DNA of 45,314 bases, from NCBI GenBank assembly GCA_903832205.1, contig CAILAH010000063.1:1-45314 (forward strand), read 5' to 3'. A model generated the notes under the pieces. The model made no database searches, had not been told where the DNA came from, and saw nothing but the letters and a program-made list of their open reading frames with translations. Of this stretch, positions 1 through 9,062 are shown piece by piece. Position 1 is the stretch's first letter. Each line of letters begins with the position of its first letter. The DNA is from an uncultured Microcaldota archaeon (GTDB lineage: Archaea > Micrarchaeota > Micrarchaeia > CAILAH01). The position numbers and the translations under genes are program-made.

Positions 1-1364
<1,364 letters not shown>

Positions 1365-1446
1365 GAGCACATATCAGCAGCTATAATTAAAAATAAAACT
1401 AGCAGGATGAAATGCGAAGAATGAAAATTAAGAAAGAAAAAGGGAA

Positions 1447-2175
1447 TTAAATGTTTGACGGAACCTTGCAGGTATGCGCAGTCTTGTCGCAGTACTGCCC
1501 CGCACCGCATTCCTCATCAACGTTGCAGGAGCCCGCCTTTGCGGCGCACCTGTGCGTCTGCAGGCCGCAGTACTCCCAGGCCCTGCAGTCCTTCTCGTTT
1601 CCGCACAATCCTACCTTCACCTTGCAGCCGTGCAATTTTACGTCACAGTCCTCCCACTCGTTGCAGTCGGTTGCAGCGTTGCACCTGCCCGTAATGACCT
1701 TGCAGTTCTGTGTGGTAATGTCGCAAAGCTCCCATGCATTGCAGTCAAAATCGTTCAGGCATTTGCCCTTGAGCGGCTCGCAGGTGTGCGTGTCATCGCT
1801 GCAGAACTGCCAGTCTCCCTCGCAGTAATCGTTCGAGCTGCAGAACCCCGCCTTCACCTGGCACTGGCCGAGAACGGTGTCGCACTGCTGCCACGCGCTG
1901 CAGTCCGCATCGGTTGCGCAGAACCCTTTCTTGAAAATGCACTTGTGCGATGTCTTATCGCAGTCATACTTTTCAGAGCCGCAATCGGATGCGACGCCGC
2001 AGAATCCCTCGCGCACAACGCAGGTATTCTTGTCGCCGCACTTCTGCCATGCGCTGCAGCCAGCATCGCCGGTGCAAGTCTTGGTGGTGTCCCCGCCCGT
2101 GCATCCCATGAGCAGGATCGCCGCGGCAAACAGCACGAACGCACCAAATGCAAATATCATCTTGTTCTTCACCAT
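1447..2175 (-). CDS. Secreted lipoprotein with eight cysteine-rich repeats
   Basis: I do not recognise a characterised family. The N-terminus is a lipoprotein signal with hydrophobic core and lipobox LLMGC, so it is likely anchored outside the cell membrane. The rest is eight tandem units of about 26 residues, each with four cysteines (C-x5-C-x4-6-C-x5-6-C-x6) and often an acidic CD followed by W. That gives 32 regularly spaced cysteines plus the lipobox cysteine. The pattern resembles Dickkopf-type cysteine-rich repeats found in many bacterial and archaeal surface proteins; that is a resemblance only. GGTGA a few nt upstream of the ATG at 2175 is a plausible Shine-Dalgarno. It sits just downstream of another exported protein gene (start 3868). 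Confidence 0.8.
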   Translation of the reverse strand: MVKNKMIFAFGAFVLFAAAILLMGCTGGDTTKTCTGDAGCSAWQKCGDKNTCVVREGFCGVASDCGSEKYDCDKTSHKCIFKKGFCATDADCSAWQQCDTVLGQCQVKAGFCSSNDYCEGDWQFCSDDTHTCEPLKGKCLNDFDCNAWELCDITTQNCKVITGRCNAATDCNEWEDCDVKLHGCKVKVGLCGNEKDCRAWEYCGLQTHRCAAKAGSCNVDEECGAGQYCDKTAHTCKVPSNI

Positions 2176-2239
2176 ATCACTTCACCCGATAAACATCAAA
2201 CCTTTGCAATTCCACATTTCATATACTTTCCCATTTTGC

Positions 2240-3868
2240 CTACTCTTCCATCCATCTCCTGTAGAAGAGATAGAATACCGCCACGGCGAGCACAACGAGC
2301 ACGCCCAGCACTATAATTATCGTGTAATCATCGCCGACCGTGACATCCTGCCTGAACGGCACGTATCCGGTCCTTCGTACCTCAAGCCTGTACTTGCCCT
2401 TTGCGGGGGGAGTAATCTTCACGGAGCCCGTCACATCCGGGAACTTGAGCGTGCCGAACATCACCGTCGCCCTGTCAATGGGCTGGCCGCTCTCATCCGT
2501 AACCTTAACCGTGAACGATGAGCCGAACCCAACAGTGGTGGGCGCCTCAACCTTCATCTTCTTTCCGGTGCCGGTCCTTACTACATCAACGAATGAATAG
2601 GGCGGCAATTCCTCGCCGTCCTGGCTGATTACCCTGCACTCAATCTTGCTGCTGCCCATGGGCACCGCATCAATGGGTATTTTTCCCGTATACGTATTAT
2701 CAGTCTTCACCGCGTCAACCCAGGGGTTGCCCTCAGCCCTCACCTGCACATTGCTTATCTGCGTGTCGGCATAGGGGTCGACAACAACCTCAACTTCTTC
2801 CACGCCCGCCATGTCATCGCCCTTCTCAGGGAAATTAATATTGCACGATGATGTGGACAGCGCCGCCACAGTGCCGTTCTTTGATATGAGATAAATCATG
2901 CTACCCTTCTTTGCAATCTCCGCCTTTGTGGAGAATCCAGAATCATAAACCCATTTCACTTCGCCCTCATGGCTGATGCCGTACATTGAGCCAGAGTCGG
3001 AGAGCGCATAAATCCCGGTTTCCGTAACGACCGGCTGCGCAGCCACCTCGCTCTTTGTGTCCTTGCACCAGTTGGTGCTCCCGTCGCCGTTGAGCGAGCA
3101 TACCTTGCCGCCCACGGTTGTAACAATTATTTCCTGGGTGCTCGCAAACACATCCGCCGCAGTGCTCGTGCCGTCCGCGGTTGATTTCACCCAGAGCAGG
3201 CTCTTTGGCGATTTCGCGGATATCCCATAAATCTTCCCGCCAAAACTCCCCAGTATAACCCTGCTGTCCTGGGCCGCGGGTGATGATTTCCAGAACACGT
3301 CATCATACTTGGCCTGGTCGCTCACCACGCCGTTTGAGCGCGTCACAAGAAGCACGAGGCCATTATCACAGGGGACGAAAAGCTTGTCGCCCAGGCTTGC
3401 GGGCGTAACCTGCACCGAGCACTCCTGCGACTGCTTCCAGGACATTGTATTCGTCTGCGTATTAAGCGCCTGCACTCCCTTTGATGTCGGTATGTAAAGG
3501 TTGGGCGCAATCAGCAGCGGGTTGTTGAGTATCTCACCGCTCGTGTTGAGCGTCTTCAAAATGGATTTCGATGGCTCGTTAACCACGTAAATGCTCCCCT
3601 CTTTTGAGAGCACGATGATTGTTGAGCCCGCCTTCACCGGCCTCAGGAGCGTCCCCTTGAGCTGCAGTGTCCAGATGGTTTTTCCGTCAACGACATCCAG
3701 CTTGTAGAGCGTGTCCATTGTTGTGGCGTAAATATAATTCCCATCAACGATCAGCCCGCCGGTAACATCCTTGCCCAGGTCCGCGGACCACTTCATCCTG
3801 TCCGCAAACGCAAGTGAGGAGAAGAGAAGCAGAACAATAAGCAATGCCTTGCCTGCCCCTTTTAGCAT
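2240..3868 (-). CDS. Membrane-anchored PQQ-like beta-propeller protein
   Basis: A 542-aa exported protein. Residues 1-22 form a signal peptide ending in SLAFA. Residues about 25-340 are repeated blades of the PQQ/BamB type (for example YIYATTMDTLYKLDVVDGK, with repeated G-x-x-Y/W and DG turns). A following region of about 130 residues looks like two beta-sandwich domains; the second resembles a carboxypeptidase-regulatory or PEGA-like fold (GKYRLEVRRTGYVPF). The C-terminus has one transmembrane helix at about 516-536 followed by a short basic tail, so the propeller faces outside. It starts 16 nt after rplK ends on the same strand, but its function is unlikely to be ribosomal. It could be a surface scaffold or binding protein; no catalytic residue is evident. 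Confidence 0.75.
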   Translation of the reverse strand: MLKGAGKALLIVLLLFSSLAFADRMKWSADLGKDVTGGLIVDGNYIYATTMDTLYKLDVVDGKTIWTLQLKGTLLRPVKAGSTIIVLSKEGSIYVVNEPSKSILKTLNTSGEILNNPLLIAPNLYIPTSKGVQALNTQTNTMSWKQSQECSVQVTPASLGDKLFVPCDNGLVLLVTRSNGVVSDQAKYDDVFWKSSPAAQDSRVILGSFGGKIYGISAKSPKSLLWVKSTADGTSTAADVFASTQEIIVTTVGGKVCSLNGDGSTNWCKDTKSEVAAQPVVTETGIYALSDSGSMYGISHEGEVKWVYDSGFSTKAEIAKKGSMIYLISKNGTVAALSTSSCNINFPEKGDDMAGVEEVEVVVDPYADTQISNVQVRAEGNPWVDAVKTDNTYTGKIPIDAVPMGSSKIECRVISQDGEELPPYSFVDVVRTGTGKKMKVEAPTTVGFGSSFTVKVTDESGQPIDRATVMFGTLKFPDVTGSVKITPPAKGKYRLEVRRTGYVPFRQDVTVGDDYTIIIVLGVLVVLAVAVFYLFYRRWMEE

Positions 3869-3884
3869 TTACAATTCCCCCTGT

Positions 3885-4364
3885 TCACTCCCTGAAGAGC
3901 TTGTCGTGCACGCCCTGATTTATCTCTTCTATGACAGCCTTCGCGCTCTTGCCGTTGCACGTCACGTTCATGCTCACGCACGTGCCGAGCACCTGCAGCG
4001 CGCCGCTTTTCAGCGAGCCGGTGTTGAGCGCGTCGCGCTTCATCTTAACGAGCTTGATAACCTGTTCCATGGAAATGTCCCCTGCGACAGCCTCCCTGTT
4101 TCCCGCGCCCTTCTCAATGCCGATCTCCTTTATGATAAGTGCGCTTGTTGGCGGCGAGCCGACCTCAACATCGAACTCCTTTGTTGAAGTGTCCAGAATC
4201 ACTTTCACCGGGACCTGTATGCCCGTGAACTCCTTGGTCTTCTCGTTTATCGCAGAAATCACTTTCTGGATGTTGATTCCGGTGGGGCCGATTGCCGGGC
4301 CCAGCGGTGGGCCCGCGGATGCCTTGCCGCCTGAAACCAGTGCGTTTATCGTTTGTTTTGCCAT
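3885..4364 (-). CDS. rplK: Large ribosomal subunit protein L11
   Basis: Binds 23S rRNA at the GTPase-associated centre of the 50S subunit. The N-terminus (INALVSGGKASAGPPLGPAIGP) contains the GKA..GPPLGPA signature that defines L11, and the C-terminal domain follows in the normal order; the length of about 159 aa fits archaeal L11. I prefer the ATG at 4364 (MAKQTIN), which has GAGG about 10 nt upstream. An in-frame ATG at 4373 overlaps the nusG stop as ATGA and would add three residues, so translation is probably coupled to nusG either way. L1, L10 and L12, which often follow L11, are absent here. Confidence 0.96.
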   Translation of the reverse strand: MAKQTINALVSGGKASAGPPLGPAIGPTGINIQKVISAINEKTKEFTGIQVPVKVILDTSTKEFDVEVGSPPTSALIIKEIGIEKGAGNREAVAGDISMEQVIKLVKMKRDALNTGSLKSGALQVLGTCVSMNVTCNGKSAKAVIEEINQGVHDKLFRE

Positions 4365-4369
4365 ATAAC

Positions 4370-4816
4370 TCATTCCTCTACTTTTTGGTGAACCTTCAGC
4401 CACGACAGCTTTGTCGTGATTGGAATGGGAACCGTAACCTCGAGCAGCTCAATGGTGACCTCTTCCTTTTCAAGGTCGATCTTCACGACCTTTGCGCGGT
4501 CGCCCTTGAACGGCCCGTTGATTACCTCGACTATGTCTCCCTTGGTGATGCTGAATATCTGCGGCTTGGCCTCAATCATCTTCTTGACCTCTTCCGCGGC
4601 AATCTCGCCCGGGAGCACTCCCTTGATGTTGGGCACCTGGAACGCGGCCCTCTTTGCGTCCGACTCTTCCGCGCCCTCAATAATCACGTATCCCTTGAAG
4701 CCGTCAAGCACAAGTATTGAAGAGATGTTAATCTTCAATTTGCCAACGCGGTTCCTGAGCAGGTCCGCAACTATCCTTTCCTGCCCCGCAGTGACGCGCA
4801 ATGCATAGTAACCCAT
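4370..4816 (-). CDS. nusG: Transcription elongation factor Spt5 (NusG)
   Basis: Archaeal Spt5 binds the RNA polymerase clamp and supports processive elongation. The 148-aa protein has an N-terminal NGN domain (starts MGYYALRVTAGQERIV) and a C-terminal KOW domain around residues 90-145 (GDIVEVINGPFKGDRAKV is the KOW core). Its stop overlaps the possible upstream start of rplK, and secE ends 6 nt before its start. This gene order is the conserved archaeal elongation/translocation cluster. Confidence 0.95.
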   Translation of the reverse strand: MGYYALRVTAGQERIVADLLRNRVGKLKINISSILVLDGFKGYVIIEGAEESDAKRAAFQVPNIKGVLPGEIAAEEVKKMIEAKPQIFSITKGDIVEVINGPFKGDRAKVVKIDLEKEEVTIELLEVTVPIPITTKLSWLKVHQKVEE

Positions 4817-4821
4817 AGCAA

Positions 4822-5013
4822 CTACCTTCCACCCATGAGGCCGAACAAAAGGCTTATGATAAAGCCAATCATGCCTATTGCAACCGCGGCCATCATGACG
4901 ACCCTGAACATCCTGTTGAACTCTGCCGTATCAGGCTTTTTAGCAACAGTCATGACCCTTCGCGACTGGTTTATGAAATCCAAGAGGAAAAACCCCATAC
5001 CATATACACCCAT
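4822..5013 (-). CDS. secE: Protein translocase subunit SecE/Sec61 gamma
   Basis: Small subunit of the SecYE translocon in the cell membrane. The protein is about 58-63 aa: a short amphipathic segment (FLLDFINQSRRVMTVAKKPD) followed by one transmembrane helix near the C-terminus (AVAIGMIGFIISLLFGLMGG), the standard archaeal SecE plan. Two starts are possible, at 5013 and at 4998 (MGFFLLDF), the second closer to the usual family N-terminus. The gene lies between ftsZ and nusG, which supports the call for so short a protein. Confidence 0.88.
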   Translation of the reverse strand: MGVYGMGFFLLDFINQSRRVMTVAKKPDTAEFNRMFRVVMMAAVAIGMIGFIISLLFGLMGGR

Positions 5014-5028
5014 GAATTTTTTTATTTC

Positions 5029-6288
5029 CTATATGACGTCGAGCTCAATTTCCATATTGCTGAGCTTCTCCTGCTCGAGCTTGTACTCGGGGAACTCGGC
5101 GCCCGCCAGGACCACCAGCACGTGGATGGTGTTCCTCGGCATCTCCTCGTCAACGCGCGCGCCCCAGATTATGTGCGAGTCCTTGGCAATCTTCGCCGAG
5201 ACCTCGGTGACCATAAGCTCCGCCTCGCGGAGCGTCATGTCCGCGCCGCCCGTCACGTTGATGAGCGCCCTGCTCGAGCCGACTATGTCCGCATCAAGCA
5301 GCGGCGAGTTCAGCGCCGCCTCAATTGCCATCCTTGCCCTCTCATTTGGCTTCGAGTCCGATGCCGACTCGCCGGTTCCTATGACCGCATAGCCGCCGTT
5401 CAGCAGGATGGTCTTCAGGTCCGCGAAGTCAAGGTTAACCAGGCCCGCCTTTGTGATGAGCTCAATAATGCCCTTTGAAGCGCCCGCGAGCACCTCATCC
5501 GAAATCCTGAACGCCGTGTTCAGCGGCAGGTCGGGCGCTATGGTGAGCAGCTTGTCATTCGTGATTATGATGGTCGTGTCCGCCTTCTTGCGCAGCTTTG
5601 CGAGCCCTTCGAGCGCGTTCTTCCTCCTCTGCCTTCCCTCCGAGAAGAATGGCAGCGTGACGACGCCTATGGTGAGCGCGCCCCCGTTCTTTGCGACCTC
5701 CGCAATGACGTGCGCCGAGCCTGTGCCCGTGCCGCCGCCCATGCCGCAGGTTATGAATACCATTGCCGCGCCCTCAATCGCCTTCTCAATCTCTTTTATG
5801 CTCTCCTTTGCGGCACTCTCGCCAATCTCGGGGTTGCTTCCCGCACCCATCCCCTTGGTGAGCTTTTTGCCCAGGAGCACTTTCTTGTCCGCCTTCACCT
5901 TGAGCAGGTGCTGCACGTCCGTATTGGCCGCAATAAGCTCGGCACCCTTGATTCCCATCTGTGAAAGCCTGTTAATGGTATTGCATCCGCTGCCTCCCGC
6001 CCCAATCACGCATATCTTGGGCATGCTTTCCTGCAGGAAATCCAGCAGCTCCCTGTCATCGCTTTTCTCAATGGGGAGGCTGGCGGCAATATTTTCCAGG
6101 TGTGCAGAATCCTCGCGTGATTCTGGCACGTTAAAAGGTGCATTTTCCGTGGAAAATGACTTGTCAGATGTGCTGAAACCTTGGGTTTCTGACGTATCAA
6201 AATCCTCTCGGGATTTTGTATAACCCTTCAAGTTTTGCACAACCCTTGGTTTTTGCGCGTCGCCATCCTTCTGGGGTGCATCAGACAT
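5029..6288 (-). CDS. ftsZ: Cell division GTPase FtsZ
   Basis: Tubulin-like GTPase that forms the division ring. The tubulin signature GGGTGTGS is at residues 184-191, the N-terminal nucleotide motif GAGGSGCNTINR at 97-108, and the catalytic T7-loop region is visible (NLDFADLKTIL). The N-terminus carries an unusually long hydrophilic, Ser/Asp/Lys-rich extension of about 88 residues before the globular domain; the C-terminal tail is short and ends LDVI. The ATG at 6288 is preceded by GAGGTAGG, a good ribosome binding site. It is the first gene of the ftsZ-secE-nusG-rplK run. Its upstream region is shared with the divergent gene at 6364. Confidence 0.97.
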   Translation of the reverse strand: MSDAPQKDGDAQKPRVVQNLKGYTKSREDFDTSETQGFSTSDKSFSTENAPFNVPESREDSAHLENIAASLPIEKSDDRELLDFLQESMPKICVIGAGGSGCNTINRLSQMGIKGAELIAANTDVQHLLKVKADKKVLLGKKLTKGMGAGSNPEIGESAAKESIKEIEKAIEGAAMVFITCGMGGGTGTGSAHVIAEVAKNGGALTIGVVTLPFFSEGRQRRKNALEGLAKLRKKADTTIIITNDKLLTIAPDLPLNTAFRISDEVLAGASKGIIELITKAGLVNLDFADLKTILLNGGYAVIGTGESASDSKPNERARMAIEAALNSPLLDADIVGSSRALINVTGGADMTLREAELMVTEVSAKIAKDSHIIWGARVDEEMPRNTIHVLVVLAGAEFPEYKLEQEKLSNMEIELDVI

Positions 6289-6363
6289 TAAACCTACCTC
6301 GCTTTAGACGTAAGAGATTAAACCTATCAACATTTTTAAACTTATAGATTAAACTATCTTCTT
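6289..6363. promoter_or_regulatory. Divergent promoter of ftsZ and ribose-1,5-bisphosphate isomerase
   Basis: This 75-bp gap drives ftsZ leftward and the isomerase gene rightward. On the plus strand TTTTTAAAC at about 6333-6341 sits about 25 nt before the ATG at 6364, fitting a TATA box for a leaderless mRNA. A motif of the form ATTAAAC(C)TA appears three times in the same orientation: at 6288-6297, within AGATTAAACCTATC (6315-6328), and within AGATTAAACTATC (6346-6358). The repeats could be a binding site for a regulator acting on both genes; this is inferred from repetition alone. Confidence 0.5.
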
Positions 6364-7266
6364 ATGGATAAGACGGCGCAGCGCATCGTGCGTGACATAA
6401 AATCCCTCAAGATTCAGGGCGCGCGCAATATCGCCAGGGCGGCCGTCGATGCCCTCGCGGCCGAATCATTCTCATTCAGGGGCTCAAGCCGCAACGCCTA
6501 TTTATCCGCGCTTCTCGTCGCAGCGGACGAGCTCGCAGCGGCGCGCGCCACGGAGCCGATGCTCCGCAACTACCTGCGCTACATCCTTAACTACGTGCAG
6601 AGGGATGAGGGCGCATCGGTGGGCGAGCTCAAGTCACTTGTCGCATCACTCCAGAAAAGCATCTACAGGGACATGGAAAAATCCAAGACGGCCATCGTCG
6701 AGTACGGCGCATCGCTCCTGCGCAGCGGCCACACCTACATGACGCACTGCCACAGCTCAACCGTCACGGGCATATTCACGGAGGCATTTGACGACGGGAA
6801 GGATTTCTCGGTTATTGCGTGCGAGACCCGCCCCCTCTATCAGGGCGTGAGGACCGCAAAGGAGCTCGCATCCCACGGCATACCCACAACGCTCATCGTT
6901 GACAGCGCGGCCCACTCATTCATCCGCCACTGCGATGCGGTATTTGTGGGCGCGGATGCAGTCACCGCATCGGGCAATTTAGTAAACAAGATTGGCACTT
7001 CGGGGATTGCGCATTTCGCGCACTCATTTGAAATCCCGTTCTACTCGGCAGCGGAGATGCACAAGTTCGACTACCTCACCAAGTGGGGCATGCTCGAGCC
7101 GATTGAGCAGCGCTCGCCAGATGAGATTCTCAAGGAATCAAAAAAGATGAAAAACCTCAAGATTGCAAACCCGGCGTTTGATGTCACGCCTGCGGATTAC
7201 ATCACGGCCTACATCACCGAGAAAGGCATAATCCCCCCGCAATCAATAATGCTGCTGGCCAAATAA
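6364..7266 (+). CDS. Ribose-1,5-bisphosphate isomerase
   Basis: Converts ribose 1,5-bisphosphate to ribulose 1,5-bisphosphate in the archaeal AMP degradation pathway. The 300-aa protein has the eIF2B alpha/beta/delta-like fold. The residues known to be catalytic in the Thermococcus enzyme are visible as Cys129 in THCHSS and Asp198 in VGADAV; the downstream block NLVNKIGTSGIAHFA is also typical. The start at 6364 is 25 nt from a TATA box. The next gene encodes AMP phosphorylase, the preceding enzyme of the pathway, which favours this call over an eIF2B subunit or a methylthioribose-phosphate isomerase. RuBisCO, the third enzyme, is not in the window. Confidence 0.92.
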   Translation: MDKTAQRIVRDIKSLKIQGARNIARAAVDALAAESFSFRGSSRNAYLSALLVAADELAAARATEPMLRNYLRYILNYVQRDEGASVGELKSLVASLQKSIYRDMEKSKTAIVEYGASLLRSGHTYMTHCHSSTVTGIFTEAFDDGKDFSVIACETRPLYQGVRTAKELASHGIPTTLIVDSAAHSFIRHCDAVFVGADAVTASGNLVNKIGTSGIAHFAHSFEIPFYSAAEMHKFDYLTKWGMLEPIEQRSPDEILKESKKMKNLKIANPAFDVTPADYITAYITEKGIIPPQSIMLLAK

Positions 7267-7334
7267 GGAAATAGACGCCGTGGATGGGCCAGCACAAACG
7301 GGAATGGATGGGCGAAATAGAAATAGGAATAAGA

Positions 7335-7352
7335 TATGTTGCGTGCAACATA
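7335..7352. promoter_or_regulatory. Inverted repeat upstream of AMP phosphorylase gene
   Basis: TATGTTGC and GCAACATA flank a GT dinucleotide, making a near-perfect 8-bp-arm dyad about 35 nt before the deoA start. Upstream, GGATGGGC occurs twice within 30 bp. The dyad could be an operator or a small hairpin in the intergenic RNA between the isomerase and phosphorylase genes. No classical TATA box is obvious between the genes, so co-transcription is likely. Confidence 0.4.
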
Positions 7353-7386
7353 GGATGGTAATGCAAGGGGCATCTCTGCCCAATTG

Positions 7387-8946
7387 ATGATTCATATGAA
7401 CACAAAAAGGGAACACGTGAAAGTGGAGTACAAGGTCAAGGTATTCGACATAGGGGCGGGCATGCCCATCATCGTCCTCAACGAGACCGAGGCAAAGCAG
7501 CGCGACCTTTTCGTCGGGGACCGCGTTGAGATGGAATTCAAGGGGAAGAAAACCTCCGCAATAGTAGACACCTCGCCAACAATGGTTCGTGAAGGCGAGG
7601 TGGGCGTATTCATTGAGATTGTTGATGCGCTCAAGTGCGGCCCGGGAGACAGGCTATTCATCGTGCCCCTGGGCAAGCCCGCATCCATCGACCACATTAA
7701 GAAAAAGCTTGACGGCGGCGAGCTGCGCCCCGAAGAAATCGATGAGATAATCCAGGACCTAATGGGCAACAAGCTCAGCGAGGCGGAGCTTGCGGTATTC
7801 GTCGCGGCGGTCTATGCAAAAGGCCTCAACGCCGAGGAGACGGTGGGCCTCACAAACGCGGTGATGCGCTCGGGCGACACGCTCGAGCTGGATGTCGCGC
7901 CACTGGTTGACAAGCACTGCGTTGGCGGTGTCGCGGGCAACAGGACCACCATGGTGGTCGTCCCAATCATGGCGGCAGCGGGCGCATACATGCCCAAGAC
8001 ATCATCGCGCGCAATCACATCTGCGGCAGGCACCGCGGACACAATGGAAACGCTCTGCAACGTCAACTTCAGCAAGGAAGAGATAAGGGACATGGTGGTC
8101 AAGACGCACGGCTGCATAGTATGGGGCGGCGGCGCGCACCTTGCGCCCGCGGATGACAAGCTTATCCGCATCCGCTACCCGTTCAGGCTGGACCCGCGCG
8201 GCATGCTGCTCGCGAGCATCATGGCAAAGAAGAAAGCGGTCGGCTCAAAATTCCTCGTGATTGACATTCCAATCGGAAGGAGCACAAAGCTGGAGGACCC
8301 GACAAAGGCGAAAGACCTCGCAAAGGATTTCATTGACATCGGCAACAGGCTCGATATCAAGACACAGGTATTCCTGACCGACGGCAGCGACCCCATAGGC
8401 TATGGCGTGGGCCCGGCGCTTGAGTGCAAGGACGTCTTTGAGGTGCTCCAGGGCGCGGGACCGCAGGACCTCTTCAACAAGAGCTGCCTGCTTGCAGGCT
8501 CGCTGCTTGAGATGAGCGCCATTGCACCCAAAGGCGAGGGCTACAGCATGGCCGTGGGCATAATCAAATCAGGGAAGGCGTTCGATAAACTGCGCGAGAT
8601 TGTGGAGGCCCAGGGCGGCTCGCGCAACCTGCGCATTGATGACCTGCCCGTTGGCAAGTACAAGGCTGAGATTTATGCAGAGGCGGACGGCCGCGTGGAT
8701 TTCGTAAGCAACACAAAGGTCTCAAGGATAGCGCGTGCGGCTGGCGCGCCAAAGGTAAAGGGCGCTGGCATCGTGCTAAAGGTCGAGCATGGCGACCGCA
8801 TCCGCAAGGGCGAGGTGGTCATGGAGCTCTATTCCGATTCCGAGGCCTCGCTGGATTACGCCCTCAAGGTTGCTGCGGAAGTCAAGCCAATCGAGCTCCA
8901 GAAAATCGTCCTTGGCGAATATGACAAGAACTCCGGCAACCTCTAA
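7387..8946 (+). CDS. deoA: AMP phosphorylase
   Basis: Phosphorolyses AMP (and CMP/UMP in studied archaea) to base and ribose 1,5-bisphosphate, which feeds the isomerase encoded just upstream. The protein has an N-terminal domain of about 85 residues typical of the archaeal enzyme, absent from bacterial thymidine phosphorylases. The thymidine-phosphorylase-like catalytic core follows, with DKHCVGGVAGNRTT and TSSRAITSAAGTADTMETL, and a C-terminal biotinyl-like domain (GDRIRKGEVVMELYSD). Length of about 519 aa is normal. Candidate starts are the ATGs at 7387 and 7396; a TTG at 7384 is less likely. Confidence 0.95.
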   Translation: MIHMNTKREHVKVEYKVKVFDIGAGMPIIVLNETEAKQRDLFVGDRVEMEFKGKKTSAIVDTSPTMVREGEVGVFIEIVDALKCGPGDRLFIVPLGKPASIDHIKKKLDGGELRPEEIDEIIQDLMGNKLSEAELAVFVAAVYAKGLNAEETVGLTNAVMRSGDTLELDVAPLVDKHCVGGVAGNRTTMVVVPIMAAAGAYMPKTSSRAITSAAGTADTMETLCNVNFSKEEIRDMVVKTHGCIVWGGGAHLAPADDKLIRIRYPFRLDPRGMLLASIMAKKKAVGSKFLVIDIPIGRSTKLEDPTKAKDLAKDFIDIGNRLDIKTQVFLTDGSDPIGYGVGPALECKDVFEVLQGAGPQDLFNKSCLLAGSLLEMSAIAPKGEGYSMAVGIIKSGKAFDKLREIVEAQGGSRNLRIDDLPVGKYKAEIYAEADGRVDFVSNTKVSRIARAAGAPKVKGAGIVLKVEHGDRIRKGEVVMELYSDSEASLDYALKVAAEVKPIELQKIVLGEYDKNSGNL

Positions 8947-9062
8947 TTGCATACGGCCATCAAATTTTCTTGCTTGCCCAAGCCCAATGGCATACCCACT
9001 TCAAATTCTTTTTGCTTTGCCCGCACTCGCTTTTATCCATATGGCTTCTCAGATTATTACGA

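Noticed and set aside
6364-7266. Translation initiation factor eIF2B subunit
   Set aside because: Same fold, but the isomerase Cys and Asp are present and the gene adjoins AMP phosphorylase.
8970-9062. 31-residue extension of the TadC-like protein
   Set aside because: The extension lacks family similarity and contains the likely TATA box of the gene.
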